A DNA stretch of 64,000 nucleotides from Aquicella lusitana. Its GTDB lineage: Bacteria > Pseudomonadota > Gammaproteobacteria > DSM-16500. The stretch covers positions 1,240,001-1,304,000 of the forward strand of contig NZ_LR699114.1 of NCBI RefSeq assembly GCF_902459475.1. The letters are read 5' to 3'. The translations under genes and the position numbers were made by a program. Below are positions 9,966 to 19,441 of the stretch, piece by piece (position 1 is the stretch's first letter; each line of letters starts with the position of its first letter). Below the pieces are notes generated by a model. It worked only from the letters and a program-made list of their open reading frames with translations, had not been told where the DNA came from and searched no databases.

Positions 9966-11390
9966 TTAAACAGATGGTTTTAATCGCGGTAACGCTTGAT
10001 CCAGTTTTGCTTTTTCCAACACCTCGTCTGCGTAGGAAGGGTGTAAAAACGATCGATAGTCACCAATCACGTAGTAAGGCATTTTCTTTTCTACCATGTC
10101 TTGTGATTTACCATAAGGTCCCGCCGAAGGCAAAGCAGGCATCATCCATTTTGGCAGCAGTTCAGGATGTTCAATGGCCACGTAATCCAATACTCTATTG
10201 TAAACTTCAGCTACCTCAAGATAAGAATGATGTCCGGCTTGTAGAAAAAAGCCCATAATGCAATTCGCAAGTATCTGCGCCTTGTCAAAATCAAAACCCT
10301 TACCCGTTATTAATGCGCTGACATCAAGCAGCGTAATCATAGGGCGCGCTGTTGACCCTGAAACACTCGCAATTAAAGGCAACGTAGTATGCTGGTTTAG
10401 CGGATCCATTTTCGCCAATTTTTCAATAGCAGTTTGATAGCGCGCCGCATATTCGGACAGTGGCTGCCTTGCATGCGGCAACAGAGGAATGCCATAGAAT
10501 TGCATTTTTTTCAGCCTGGGAAGAAGTTTGTTTTTCTCCGTTTCTGCAAGCGCCTTTTTTAGGTCGTCACACTGGTCACTTAATGTTTTTATTATTTTTT
10601 CATCAGCAGGCGGCTCATTTTCTTTTCCTGCAAGCGCCAGGTTCTCTTCAGCCCGCGTCAATTCAAGCTTAAGTTTATCATAGCTTTTCTTCGCCTCATC
10701 ATATTGCTGAACAATCAGTTCAATGCGTTTTTGCATGCTAAGTCCGGCAAAGACAGCCTTGCCCGCGATACGCCCGCCAGATTGAATACCCATATTTTCT
10801 GCTACGATGTCTTTATCTTGCTGAGTGCCAATGCCATATGAAATAGCCAATTGCGGTTTTTCGCCGAGCTCTGTTCTGCGCAGCCGCACATCATATTCCT
10901 CGCGCGAGGGATTCAACATAGTGAAAATCTTTTTGAATTCCGAGCCATGTAAATCATCGGGAAAATATTCGGCATAACAGTTTCCTAAATCCACGATAAG
11001 CTTGAGAACTTTCACAATATCATCCACTGTTTCGATCCGCTGGACCGCCAAGAGTCTATTATTAATTTCCCCGAGCAGTATTTTTATATTTTCGATGGAA
11101 CACGTGATATCGCTCGCTTTTGCAAACTGGTCCGCCAGAATAGCGCCGTATTGTTTTTCTTCCGCTGAATGGCGTTCAGCCAGGCTTTGGACCGACTGTT
11201 TCATATAAACAGGCAGCGCGTCAAAATTGTTTATTTTACTAACAGCTATTTCAATCGGCTTCATGACGCTTTGTTGAAAGACGACACATAACTCGCTCAA
11301 TACTTTTTTAATCCGAGGATCGTCTGCTGCCTGCCTCAACATGGCTTCTGAAAGACGGTTTTCTATTTCAATATAACCGGACAAGGACAT
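9966..11390 (-). CDS. Unknown coiled-coil protein, 474 aa
   Basis: I do not recognise this family. The protein starts MSLSGYIEIENRLSEAML and has no signal peptide or membrane segment. A long charged helical region lies about residues 210-300 (KRIELIVQQYDEAKKSYDKL, LELTRAEENLALAGKE) and looks like a coiled coil. The C-terminal 150 residues look globular (GKGFDFDKAQILANCIMGFF, HHSYLEVAEVYNRVLDYVAI). The ATG at 11390 is chosen because AGAGGG precedes it; the longer frame to 11447 lacks a site. It is a single gene with its own upstream TATAAT-like box near 11417. A secreted effector is possible but only suggested by context. Confidence 0.75.
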   Translation of the reverse strand: MSLSGYIEIENRLSEAMLRQAADDPRIKKVLSELCVVFQQSVMKPIEIAVSKINNFDALPVYMKQSVQSLAERHSAEEKQYGAILADQFAKASDITCSIENIKILLGEINNRLLAVQRIETVDDIVKVLKLIVDLGNCYAEYFPDDLHGSEFKKIFTMLNPSREEYDVRLRRTELGEKPQLAISYGIGTQQDKDIVAENMGIQSGGRIAGKAVFAGLSMQKRIELIVQQYDEAKKSYDKLKLELTRAEENLALAGKENEPPADEKIIKTLSDQCDDLKKALAETEKNKLLPRLKKMQFYGIPLLPHARQPLSEYAARYQTAIEKLAKMDPLNQHTTLPLIASVSGSTARPMITLLDVSALITGKGFDFDKAQILANCIMGFFLQAGHHSYLEVAEVYNRVLDYVAIEHPELLPKWMMPALPSAGPYGKSQDMVEKKMPYYVIGDYRSFLHPSYADEVLEKAKLDQALPRLKPSV

Positions 11391-11531
11391 TTTTTTACCC
11401 TCTTTTTTTAAATTATACCGCAGCCACGACTGCCTGGCCTGCTTCACATCCTTGGCGTATAGACTAAATTAGGTTTAGAATTCAATGGGCTGCTGTATAG
11501 CTGCCTTGAAAAGAAAGGGGTCCATCAGAAT

Positions 11532-11604
<73 letters not shown>

Positions 11605-11636
11605 AAAGCATGACAGATCGAAACGCGCAAATAATA

Positions 11637-12227
11637 TTATGTATTTTTAAGAAATGCCAGCTCGGCTTCGGTAGAATCGCGACCAAGCACCTTATTCCGC
11701 TGGGGGAAGCGGCCGAATTCTTTTATCACGCGAAAATGAGCATAGGCATAAGCAAGGAATAATTGATAAATCTGGGTCGTTTCCGTCATGGAAAGTGTTA
11801 CCAGGTCCTGATAGAGGCGAATGGATTTTTCCTGGCTTTCCGAGCTTTCCGCGTGAACCAACGGCATATAAAAAAAGACGCGCTCAATGAGCGTCAGGGA
11901 GTGGTCCATTTTCTCATGCAATCCTTCTATACATAATTTTTGCGCCTCGGCATCATAGGCAAAGGCTTGAGGCGAATGGCGATAAATATAGCGGGGAAAC
12001 TGATCTAACAGGATAATAAGCGCGAGACGTCCGCGCGGTGTTTTGGCCCAGTCGTTTAATTTTCCAGAGATCGCCGCATCAAATTCCTTACCAAATAATT
12101 CCAGCAGCTGTTGTCTTACCACTTCACTGTCGCCAAACCATAAGTTCGTGCGGTCACTGGTCGGCAAATCGGCAGAACCCAGAGTGCCGAACCAGAAATT
12201 CAATAATTCATGAATTTTATCCGTCAT
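11637..12227 (-). CDS. DUF924 family protein
   Basis: A 196-residue soluble protein that matches the DUF924 family by its conserved blocks. These are the N-terminal LLNFWFGTLG, LWFGDSEVV, GRLALIILLDQFPRYIYR, AFAYDAEAQ, ERVFFYMPLVHAES and the C-terminal EFGRFPQRNKVLGRDST. The family is all-helical and TPR-like with no established biochemical role that I can state. The start at 12227 follows AGGGGCG and begins MTDKIHELL; the longer frame to 12308 is not supported. It lies 32 nt upstream of the tRNA-Ala gene. Confidence 0.9.
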   Translation of the reverse strand: MTDKIHELLNFWFGTLGSADLPTSDRTNLWFGDSEVVRQQLLELFGKEFDAAISGKLNDWAKTPRGRLALIILLDQFPRYIYRHSPQAFAYDAEAQKLCIEGLHEKMDHSLTLIERVFFYMPLVHAESSESQEKSIRLYQDLVTLSMTETTQIYQLFLAYAYAHFRVIKEFGRFPQRNKVLGRDSTEAELAFLKNT

Positions 12228-12339
12228 CACCGCCCCTACTATTTTTATGTCATTTCTGCATACAGAATAACATATTTCACGCTGGCCAATCCTCATTATT
12301 AACTTCACGATTAGCTAATAATGCATTGATAGAACATCA

Positions 12340-12819
12340 TTATTTAATAAAAATTCGTGTACCGACCGGTATCGCCTCAAAAAGTTCGATAATATTTTCA
12401 TTACGCATGCGTATACATCCTCTTGAGCCTGGTATGCCCATAGGCACCTCATCTGGCGTGCCATGGATGTAAATATAACGCCGCATGGTATCGACTGAAC
12501 CCAGACGATTTTTACCCACTTCCAGACCGCTCAACCAAAAAATACGCGTCAGAATCCAGTCACGGTTGGGAAACTGCGCTCGCAAAGCGGGCACATACAT
12601 TTCACCTGTAGGCCGCCGGCCGACGAAAACCGCATTAGCTGGGCTATTTGCGCCAATCTTTGCTCGAATGACGTGCCATCCGCGCGGTGTTTGTTCACTG
12701 CCCCATTGCTCTCCAGGGCCATTTTTGGCTGTTGAAATGGAGTAAGTTTTAATTTTCTTTCCATTCTCCAAAACATGCAGTGTTTGCGATGCTATCTCTA
12801 CTTCAAGTGTCTTCATCAT
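12340..12819 (-). CDS. L,D-transpeptidase (YkuD domain)
   Basis: A 159-residue YkuD-fold protein. The catalytic signature is complete: HGTPDE, then GIPGSRGCIRMRNENI with the nucleophilic cysteine (about residue 136) and its histidine upstream. Such enzymes make 3-3 peptidoglycan crosslinks or attach proteins to peptidoglycan. The protein consists almost only of the catalytic domain. It begins MMKTLEVEIASQTLHVLENG and has no obvious signal peptide, which is odd for a periplasmic enzyme. Many small cytosol-like YkuD proteins of this form exist. The stop lies 6 nt from the arginase gene, so the two are probably one transcript. Confidence 0.92.
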   Translation of the reverse strand: MMKTLEVEIASQTLHVLENGKKIKTYSISTAKNGPGEQWGSEQTPRGWHVIRAKIGANSPANAVFVGRRPTGEMYVPALRAQFPNRDWILTRIFWLSGLEVGKNRLGSVDTMRRYIYIHGTPDEVPMGIPGSRGCIRMRNENIIELFEAIPVGTRIFIK

Positions 12820-12825
12820 TTTGTC

Positions 12826-13752
12826 TTACTTTTTAGCCTTAACCAGTATTTCCAGAAAACGAATGATCAGTTTTTCAGTGATCTGGTCCCTGTCACGCTC
12901 AGGATCAAATTCCACTATTTCCATCGCAGCGAGTTTAGGATCAGCCACGAGAGAAGACAAGCTAGACAGCAGGTCTCCCCCATGAATCCCATCAGGCTCG
13001 GGCACGCCCACGCCCGGTGCTTCCTTGGGATCAATACTATCCAGATCCAGGCTAAGCCCATAAGCCACTGTTTGGCTTCTTATTCTATCCGCCGCTTCCT
13101 GTATGACTATGCTCAATCCCCGCTCTTTGATTTCCTCCATCAGATAGACACGGACGTTCAGCCGCTTTAATAATTCCGCTTCTCCACGCTCAAAACTGCG
13201 CACGCCGATAAGACAAATATTTTCCGGTTTCAGTTTAGGGCCATAATGCAAAATAGAGGTCAATGTTGGATAACCGTAACCCATCAGGCTTGCAAGCGGC
13301 ATGCCATGGAGGCGGCCAGACTCCGACGTTTCTGGCGTATGACTGTCCATATGCGCATCGATCCAGATCAACCCGATATCCCCTTCCTGGTGGACCGCGT
13401 CATACACGCCGCTCCATGTACCAATAGCGCAGGTATGGTCTCCGCCTATTACCACCAAGAACTGCTTTTGGCTGACCAGCACTGATACTTTTTTCGCAAG
13501 CGCTTCACAGAGCTGCTGGACTATTTCATCTATGCGCAATACCGAAGTGCTAAGAACGGCTGGATGAATCATTGCTTCCCATTGGATTGCCATGCCTGCA
13601 TTTGTTAAAGCGGATAAAAAAGAAGATTGCTGAATTACCAATGGACCTTCGCCACAATGCGGATTTGCGCCCGCGGCACCTGAAGCATAACCAATGAGAT
13701 GCAATTTATCGCCTGCCATGCCGAGCCTCAATGAATTCAGAAAGCCGTTCAT
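12826..13752 (-). CDS. Arginase (ureohydrolase family)
   Basis: Hydrolyses arginine to ornithine and urea. The 308-residue protein carries all three ureohydrolase metal-binding motifs: GGDHTCAIGTWSG, IDAHMDSHTPETSESGRLHG and SLDLDSIDPKEAPGVGVPEPDG. The histidine and aspartate ligands of the binuclear manganese centre are intact. The spacing and the 'PEPDGIHGGDL' block favour arginase over agmatinase. The L,D-transpeptidase gene follows 6 nt downstream. Confidence 0.88.
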   Translation of the reverse strand: MNGFLNSLRLGMAGDKLHLIGYASGAAGANPHCGEGPLVIQQSSFLSALTNAGMAIQWEAMIHPAVLSTSVLRIDEIVQQLCEALAKKVSVLVSQKQFLVVIGGDHTCAIGTWSGVYDAVHQEGDIGLIWIDAHMDSHTPETSESGRLHGMPLASLMGYGYPTLTSILHYGPKLKPENICLIGVRSFERGEAELLKRLNVRVYLMEEIKERGLSIVIQEAADRIRSQTVAYGLSLDLDSIDPKEAPGVGVPEPDGIHGGDLLSSLSSLVADPKLAAMEIVEFDPERDRDQITEKLIIRFLEILVKAKK

Positions 13753-13814
13753 TTAACACTATTAGGATTAACGTCCAGCGTCAACCATCACGAGCATGAA
13801 AAAATGATCGGTTC

Positions 13815-15953
13815 TCAGGGGCTGAACGGTACAACAGATGACAAATGCGTATTGTATTGCATTTTCTTTTCCATCCCCGCCAGCTTTTTCATCCGCTCCG
13901 CATCGCTACGCACCTTGGCATTGTACTCCAAAAAAGATACGTGTTGAAAAAAGCTGGCAAAATCCTGCGTCTTGCCCAGTTTTTTTAAAGCTTCGCGCAT
14001 TTGGGCATAGACGCATTTTCCGGCATTAAAAAACTTTGTCTTGAGCGAGCATAAAAGATCATATTCCTTTACCAACTTGTCAATCATCGTACTGAATGCG
14101 TGACGCTCTCTTTCCAGGACCCCATTGAATGGCATAGAAATGCCATCATACTCATCGCTGAATTTCACTGCTTTAAGTTGCTCAGGTGAAAAATAAGCAT
14201 GCAAATCGTTACAAGCCATGTTTTTTAATAAAAATACCTTATCGATTTGCTCGTTTCTCTTTATCAACAAATCCGGATTCGCAATAATATAATCGGTACG
14301 ACAAATTCCCTGCTTATGCTGTTCCATCCGTTCATCGCTCCCCAGGGCATCCAGCCGGTTTGGATTGTATTCTGTTGACCATTTAATACCGCAAGCAAGG
14401 AATAATTCATTCATTAAAAAATAAGCAGTGCGGCAGTTGACATCATGGAAAAGGTGAAGTATTTCCAGCTCATGAGCAAGACAGTCAATAATTTTCATTC
14501 TTGTTTCAAGTTGCCCTGCACGCACAATTTCCTTGTTATAACTATCGACCGCTTCTAAAGCCCATTGCTTTGCAAGCCCCGCTTCCGGCGGGAACAAGTG
14601 AAGCGATCCCTCTTCTTTTATTTTGCTGTAAATTTCATTAGCGAGCGATTCAATATCATCATCAGAATATTGACTGATATCCACGCCACCTGTTCCGTCA
14701 TCGCCGGCGCGCGCATAAGCGCGATTACGTGCATAAGTGATTTCAAAATCCAATTCAAATCGGGTGGGCGAATGCAACGTTTTACTGCTCATATCTTGCA
14801 GGTAATAACGAAGATTCCCCCAAAAATATTCGCCTTTAGCTACGCGTAGATAGGGTGCAAAATCGTCGAGAAACTGATTAACCGCTTTTTCTATGTCCTG
14901 TTTTGTTATCGTCACCTCATCCTTTAACGAATGATAAACGTCATCAATCGCAGCGGCTTTCATTAACTCTAGCTCACGAAAAATATCAGCGCGTTTTAGA
15001 GCATCATTTGATTGAGGTATGGGTAATTTCTTTTTGGCGATCAACCCATCAAACAGCCAGTTAACCATCCCCGCACAGGCTAACGATATAATCGGAATTC
15101 TCTTATAGGATCCAATCATGAACCCTTGCGGATTCTTGTCCTTCCGTATACGGATGAGCAATTCCTTGATGCCCGCCACCGTTGCTGTATCAGGATAAAT
15201 AGGGAAGGCATTGTAATGCTGGCGAATTACACCACTTCTTTTTTCGGATGACGATTTGAACAGCGCCGTGCTTAACGTCTTCTGCAATTCGATAACATCT
15301 TCCAGCTCGATTAAGGGTTTTTTACTATTCGAGGCGCTAACATAATTGTAAACATGGGTCGCCGCGGCAAGAAATAAATCCGCCACACACCCCGGTTCCC
15401 TTGCATTATAATGGCGCCAATTTTCCAAAATAAATAACTTATGATCGATCATTAATAAAAAACGTAATGACGGATGAACCTGACTCAGATAGAGCAACGG
15501 AGGCTGATTAAGTGCGAATGAAGTAGTATCAGAATGATAACAGATAGATTGTAAATGTTCTTTCTCATATTTTGCATCATCCAATATGCTCAAGGGAAAT
15601 TGAAATCCATCGATATACAAAGCTTTAAGAAACAGCTTTAATCTCTCCTCTTTTTCTTCGTTTGTTTTTGCAGAAATGATCGGATCAAGCAAATCTACCA
15701 GGCTGGAAGGGAGCGCTTTGAATGCATCACTGTCTAATTCGAATTCAGCAATGCCAACATAGCGTATTTTATCTTTAAGCGGGTATTTTCTAGTCTCCTG
15801 TGCGTCACTAAGGGATGGGTAAGCGTCAAAGTATTTCCCCTTGATCGAATTCTTGATTGCATTCGCAATCCAATCATAACGGTTTTTCTCAGTGAGAATA
15901 CGGCTTAACATATTTACTGGAACATAGAAACGCTCTTTATTCCTTGCCCGCAT
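13815..15953 (-). CDS. Large unknown protein with a degenerate Fic-like motif (candidate effector)
   Basis: A 712-residue protein without signal peptide or clear membrane helices. Residues 500-508 read HLFHDVNCR, followed by TAYFLMNELFLACGI. This matches the Fic motif HPFx[DE]GNGR and its following helix, keeping the histidine, phenylalanine, acidic residue, asparagine and arginine but changing P to L and both G to V and C. An upstream segment (IELQKTLSTALFK, then RSGVIRQHYNAFPIYPD at about 239-255) resembles the helix and flap that precede the active site in Fic proteins, though the gap of about 230 residues is long. Fic enzymes usually AMPylate or otherwise modify protein hydroxyls. Start at 15953 has a weak GCGGGG site. 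Function is inferred only. Confidence 0.7.
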   Translation of the reverse strand: MRARNKERFYVPVNMLSRILTEKNRYDWIANAIKNSIKGKYFDAYPSLSDAQETRKYPLKDKIRYVGIAEFELDSDAFKALPSSLVDLLDPIISAKTNEEKEERLKLFLKALYIDGFQFPLSILDDAKYEKEHLQSICYHSDTTSFALNQPPLLYLSQVHPSLRFLLMIDHKLFILENWRHYNAREPGCVADLFLAAATHVYNYVSASNSKKPLIELEDVIELQKTLSTALFKSSSEKRSGVIRQHYNAFPIYPDTATVAGIKELLIRIRKDKNPQGFMIGSYKRIPIISLACAGMVNWLFDGLIAKKKLPIPQSNDALKRADIFRELELMKAAAIDDVYHSLKDEVTITKQDIEKAVNQFLDDFAPYLRVAKGEYFWGNLRYYLQDMSSKTLHSPTRFELDFEITYARNRAYARAGDDGTGGVDISQYSDDDIESLANEIYSKIKEEGSLHLFPPEAGLAKQWALEAVDSYNKEIVRAGQLETRMKIIDCLAHELEILHLFHDVNCRTAYFLMNELFLACGIKWSTEYNPNRLDALGSDERMEQHKQGICRTDYIIANPDLLIKRNEQIDKVFLLKNMACNDLHAYFSPEQLKAVKFSDEYDGISMPFNGVLERERHAFSTMIDKLVKEYDLLCSLKTKFFNAGKCVYAQMREALKKLGKTQDFASFFQHVSFLEYNAKVRSDAERMKKLAGMEKKMQYNTHLSSVVPFSP

Positions 15954-16053
15954 GTGTGTGTCGCCCCGCTTTTTTTATCTCAATTGCCCACGCCTATATG
16001 CCCATGTTAATCTTCGCAAAAATATCCTCCATCATCAATAAGGATTCCTGACC

Positions 16054-17472
16054 ATGCACCAGCAGCAAAACATTGGCTTTATCAATCAACTTTGGGATGA
16101 CAGTATTATCCCTGCATTAATGGAATATATAAAGATTCCTAATAAATCCCCGCAGTTTGACCGCGACTGGCGTACGCATGGCTATATGGATCAGGCGGTC
16201 ACACTCATATCAGACTGGTGCAGGCAACAGGTGGTGAAGGGGATGACGTTGGATGTCGTGCAGCTCGATGATCGAACACCCGTGATCTTTATTGATATTC
16301 CAGGCAACAACACTGATACCATTCTTCTTTATGGCCATCTTGATAAACAGCCCGAAATGTCAGGCTGGGACCCGGACCTTCATCCGTGGAAACCCGTCCT
16401 GCGCGGCGACAAACTTTATGGACGCGGATCTGCTGATGATGGTTATGCCGCATTTGCTTCGCTCACTGCCATCAAATCCTTACAGGAACAACAACTTCCT
16501 CATGCGCGTTGTATTATTTTAATTGAAGCCTGTGAAGAAAGCGGCAGCTTTGACCTTCCCTTTTATATTGATGCGCTAAAAGATCGCATTGGTAATCCCA
16601 GCCTCGTTATTTGTCTTGATTCAGGATGCGGGAATTACAACCAGCTCTGGACCACAACCTCCTTACGCGGACTAGTCACCGCCATATTAAAAATTGATGT
16701 ATTAAAACAAGGGGTACACTCCGGATCCGGCAGCGGCATCGTTCCATCGTGTTTTCAAGTTCTGCGCCAGCTGCTTACCCGCCTCGAAGACGAAATGACA
16801 GGTGATGTGGTTTTAAAAGATTTGTATGTGGATATTCCGCAACAGCGACTTCAGCAGGCAGAACAGGCCGCGAATGTATTGGGTTCTTCTATTTTTAATG
16901 ACTTGCCCTTTGCTGACAGTGTACAACCCCGCACTCATACACTGACGGATCTTATTCTGAATCGCACCTGGAAACCGGCACTCTCCGTCATCGGCTGTAA
17001 TGGCATGCCAACAATAGAAAACGCAGGCAATGTGACCTTGCCCTCTCTGACCGTCAAGCTTTCCATGCGATTGCCGCCTACCTGCGATCCCCAAAAAGCC
17101 GCGTTGGCCATCAAAACCACCCTGGAAAAAGATCCGCCCTACCAGGCCGTGATCAGCTGCGAAATACCAGAAATGGCACCAGGCTGGAACGCACCTGCTG
17201 AAGCCCCCTGGCTTATCCAAGCTGCCAACCAAGCGTCACTCAATTACTTTGGCAAACCCTCTGTCTATATGGGTGAAGGCGGTTCTATTCCCTTCATGGG
17301 CATGCTCGGAAAAAAATTCCCGCAGGCGCAATTTCTCATTACCGGATTATTGGGACCCGGCTCGAACGCGCATGGGCCAAATGAATTTTTACATATTCCT
17401 ACAGGCAAAAAATTGACTGCCTGTGTTGCTCACGTGATTGCCGAACATTATAAAAATAGCAAGAACGCGTAA
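16054..17472 (+). CDS. M20 family metallopeptidase
   Basis: A 472-residue zinc aminoacylase/dipeptidase-type enzyme. It has the M20 motifs in order: YGHLDKQPE (zinc His and Asp), LYGRGSADDGYA (bridging Asp), EACEESGS (catalytic Glu pair), VICLDSG and the C-terminal SNAHGPNE with the last histidine. A dimerisation-domain insert lies between. It probably cleaves small peptides in the cytoplasm. AAGGA precedes the ATG, and a strong terminator follows at 17481. It is divergent from the Fic-like gene, with a 100-bp spacer. Confidence 0.92.
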   Translation: MHQQQNIGFINQLWDDSIIPALMEYIKIPNKSPQFDRDWRTHGYMDQAVTLISDWCRQQVVKGMTLDVVQLDDRTPVIFIDIPGNNTDTILLYGHLDKQPEMSGWDPDLHPWKPVLRGDKLYGRGSADDGYAAFASLTAIKSLQEQQLPHARCIILIEACEESGSFDLPFYIDALKDRIGNPSLVICLDSGCGNYNQLWTTTSLRGLVTAILKIDVLKQGVHSGSGSGIVPSCFQVLRQLLTRLEDEMTGDVVLKDLYVDIPQQRLQQAEQAANVLGSSIFNDLPFADSVQPRTHTLTDLILNRTWKPALSVIGCNGMPTIENAGNVTLPSLTVKLSMRLPPTCDPQKAALAIKTTLEKDPPYQAVISCEIPEMAPGWNAPAEAPWLIQAANQASLNYFGKPSVYMGEGGSIPFMGMLGKKFPQAQFLITGLLGPGSNAHGPNEFLHIPTGKKLTACVAHVIAEHYKNSKNA

Positions 17473-17480
17473 GTATCCGG

Positions 17481-17512
17481 GTCATGCCAGTTCAAGCTGG
17501 CATGACTTTTTA
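17481..17512 (+). terminator. Intrinsic terminator of the M20 peptidase gene
   Basis: Perfect 10-bp stem GTCATGCCAG / CTGGCATGAC with a 6-nt loop, followed by TTTTTAA. It starts 8 nt after the stop codon and overlaps the end of the convergent DMT transporter gene. Confidence 0.9.
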
Positions 17513-18391
17513 ACTTTTGCTAAATACAGGCGCCCGATAAGATTGATTCACCAACCATACGCCTAATATCGCGCACACTCCCCCAACAATGGACAGGCCT
17601 ACCGGGATTTCGTGCAGCCAGACCCAGCCCAAAAGTGTGGCCACAAATGGCGTAAAATAAAGAAAGCTGACAGCGCGTGAAGCAGGAATAGCCGACAGCG
17701 CATAGCTCCAGGCAATATAGCCTACTGCCGCTGGAAATACGCCAAGATAGGCAACGGTCAGCGTTGTTTTAAAGGAAGCATTTAAAAGATCGTGTCGAAG
17801 CGCAGGCACATAAATCGCCAAAAACAAGGTGCCGCCCCAGATAACATAGGTCGTTGTCTCCACGGCATGATACTTTTTAAGAAAGGGCTTTTGCAGCACG
17901 GAATACATACTGCCTGCAAATGTCGCAATTAAAATATAAAAAATACTGCTATCCCATTTAATGCCGCCCTTCTCCCCCATGGTAATCAAGGCAACGCCAA
18001 CAATACTGACAGTAAATCCGATAATGCTCGACAAATTTAATCGCTCACCCAGAAAAATAATCGCAAACACGGCCGTAATGACAGGTGCCTGACTGATGAT
18101 AAAACTCGCCATGCCTGATGAAATTGAAAGCTCCCCATAATTCAAAGTGAGATTATAGAGACCAATACCCACTGCTCCCACCAACAGCAGCGCGCACTTG
18201 TCGCGAAACTGTATTTTGCTGCGTTGTGGCAGGCCATAGTAAAAAATGCCCATGCAAATAGAAGCAATCATATAGCGCAGTAAGGCAAGGCCTTCCGGTG
18301 AATAACCCTGCAGACCTGCGCGGATACCGACAAAAGCAGACGCCCATAAAAAAATCGCCACAGCGAGTGCGATTTTGGTTTTAAACGACAT
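17510..18391 (-). CDS. DMT-superfamily (EamA) transporter
   Basis: A 293-residue inner-membrane protein with about ten hydrophobic helices in two EamA repeats. Repeat 1 has FLWASAFVGIRAGLQGYSPE and SSGMASFIISQAPVITAVFA; repeat 2 has YLGVFPAAVGYIAWSYALSA and SFLYFTPFVATLLGWVWLHE. Members export small metabolites such as amino acids or take up precursors; the substrate cannot be told from sequence. It lies 14 nt downstream of the EAL gene on the same strand, so the two may share a transcript. Confidence 0.9.
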   Translation of the reverse strand: MSFKTKIALAVAIFLWASAFVGIRAGLQGYSPEGLALLRYMIASICMGIFYYGLPQRSKIQFRDKCALLLVGAVGIGLYNLTLNYGELSISSGMASFIISQAPVITAVFAIIFLGERLNLSSIIGFTVSIVGVALITMGEKGGIKWDSSIFYILIATFAGSMYSVLQKPFLKKYHAVETTTYVIWGGTLFLAIYVPALRHDLLNASFKTTLTVAYLGVFPAAVGYIAWSYALSAIPASRAVSFLYFTPFVATLLGWVWLHEIPVGLSIVGGVCAILGVWLVNQSYRAPVFSKS

Positions 18392-18405
18392 GTTTGTTAC
18401 CCATT

Positions 18406-19203
18406 CTAAAGGAATGGGTTATTCTGATAAAAGATGAGAAATTTTTCCACTTCTTCCGCTGGTAATGGCTTAGAAAAATAAAATCCCTGGGCTTCCTTGC
18501 AGTCCTGGGAGATCAGCATTTCCAGTTGCCGGAGAGATTCTACGCCTTCTGCCAACACCTCCAGGTTCAAGGTAGTGGCAAGTGCGATAATGGCACGCAC
18601 AATTGCAGCATCATCACTATTTGCGTTGATATTCTGTATATACGTTCTGTCAATTTTTATGCGATCAATCGGTATTTTTTTCAAATAGCTGATACTCGAA
18701 TACCCCGTCCCGAAATCGTCCAGCGCTATTTGCACACCGAGTTTTTTCAGGCGATGAATTGTATGAATAATTTTTTCATCATCATCGTGAATAATAATAT
18801 TTTCAGTGAGTTCAAGTTCAAGGTATTGCGGTTTTAGCTGGAATTTCTGCAGCGTCTGCATGACAAACTCAACAAATTCATTTTGCTGAAATTGTTTGCC
18901 GGATACATTCACGGCAACCCGTATAAATGGCAAGCCCTTTTTTTGCCACGCTTTATTTTGCTTGCACGCCGTCTTCACTACCCATTCACCGATACGCACG
19001 ATCAGACCACTTTCTTCCGCCACAGAAATAAAATCTGCCGGCAATAAAATACCTCTTTCGGGATGTTGCCAGCGAATCAGCGCTTCAACGCCATCAAATT
19101 TTGCAGTGGTTAAATTAAATTGCGGCTGATAATACAAAACAAACTCCTGGCTTTTAATGGCCCGAAGCAATTCTTTTTTTAATTTCTCTTTGCCGCTATC
19201 CAT
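18406..19203 (-). CDS. Stand-alone EAL-domain cyclic-di-GMP phosphodiesterase
   Basis: A 265-residue protein that is essentially one EAL domain. The signature residues for catalysis are all present: the EALIRW motif, VNVSGKQF, LELELTENI, ALDDFGTGYSS, PIDRIKIDR, LAEGVES and AQGFYFSKP. It is therefore expected to hydrolyse c-di-GMP to pGpG. There is no GGDEF, PAS or membrane sensor, so control must come from expression or partners. Start MDSGKEKLKKELLRAIKS at 19203. Confidence 0.92.
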   Translation of the reverse strand: MDSGKEKLKKELLRAIKSQEFVLYYQPQFNLTTAKFDGVEALIRWQHPERGILLPADFISVAEESGLIVRIGEWVVKTACKQNKAWQKKGLPFIRVAVNVSGKQFQQNEFVEFVMQTLQKFQLKPQYLELELTENIIIHDDDEKIIHTIHRLKKLGVQIALDDFGTGYSSISYLKKIPIDRIKIDRTYIQNINANSDDAAIVRAIIALATTLNLEVLAEGVESLRQLEMLISQDCKEAQGFYFSKPLPAEEVEKFLIFYQNNPFL

Positions 19204-19393
19204 TCCTTATCCCTAAAATTTTCATTAATTCATGCAGTTGTATTTAGTATAGATGAAAAACCTGTATATGATTTTTGCTTATTAAACAGAGGATTAGGTG
19301 AGAGATACATGGGCTTTATTCAAGGCAGGAATGACACAGATAAGTGAGCAACTCTGATTTTCTTTGAGAAACAGCAAGGATAGACTTGAAAAA

Positions 19394-19420
19394 ATAAACC
19401 CGGCCTAATGCCGGGTTTAT
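19394..19420 (-). terminator. Intrinsic terminator of the small secreted protein gene
   Basis: Perfect 11-bp stem ATAAACCCGGC / GCCGGGTTTAT with a 5-nt loop. On the minus strand it is followed by TTTTTTC. It lies 22 nt after the 80-residue gene. Confidence 0.88.
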
Positions 19421-19441
19421 TGAATCAATAACGGCAGACCA

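Noticed and set aside
12775-13170. 131-codon plus-strand frame across the arginase 3' end
   Set aside because: Antisense to the arginase metal-binding region, which is intact; no ribosome-binding site.
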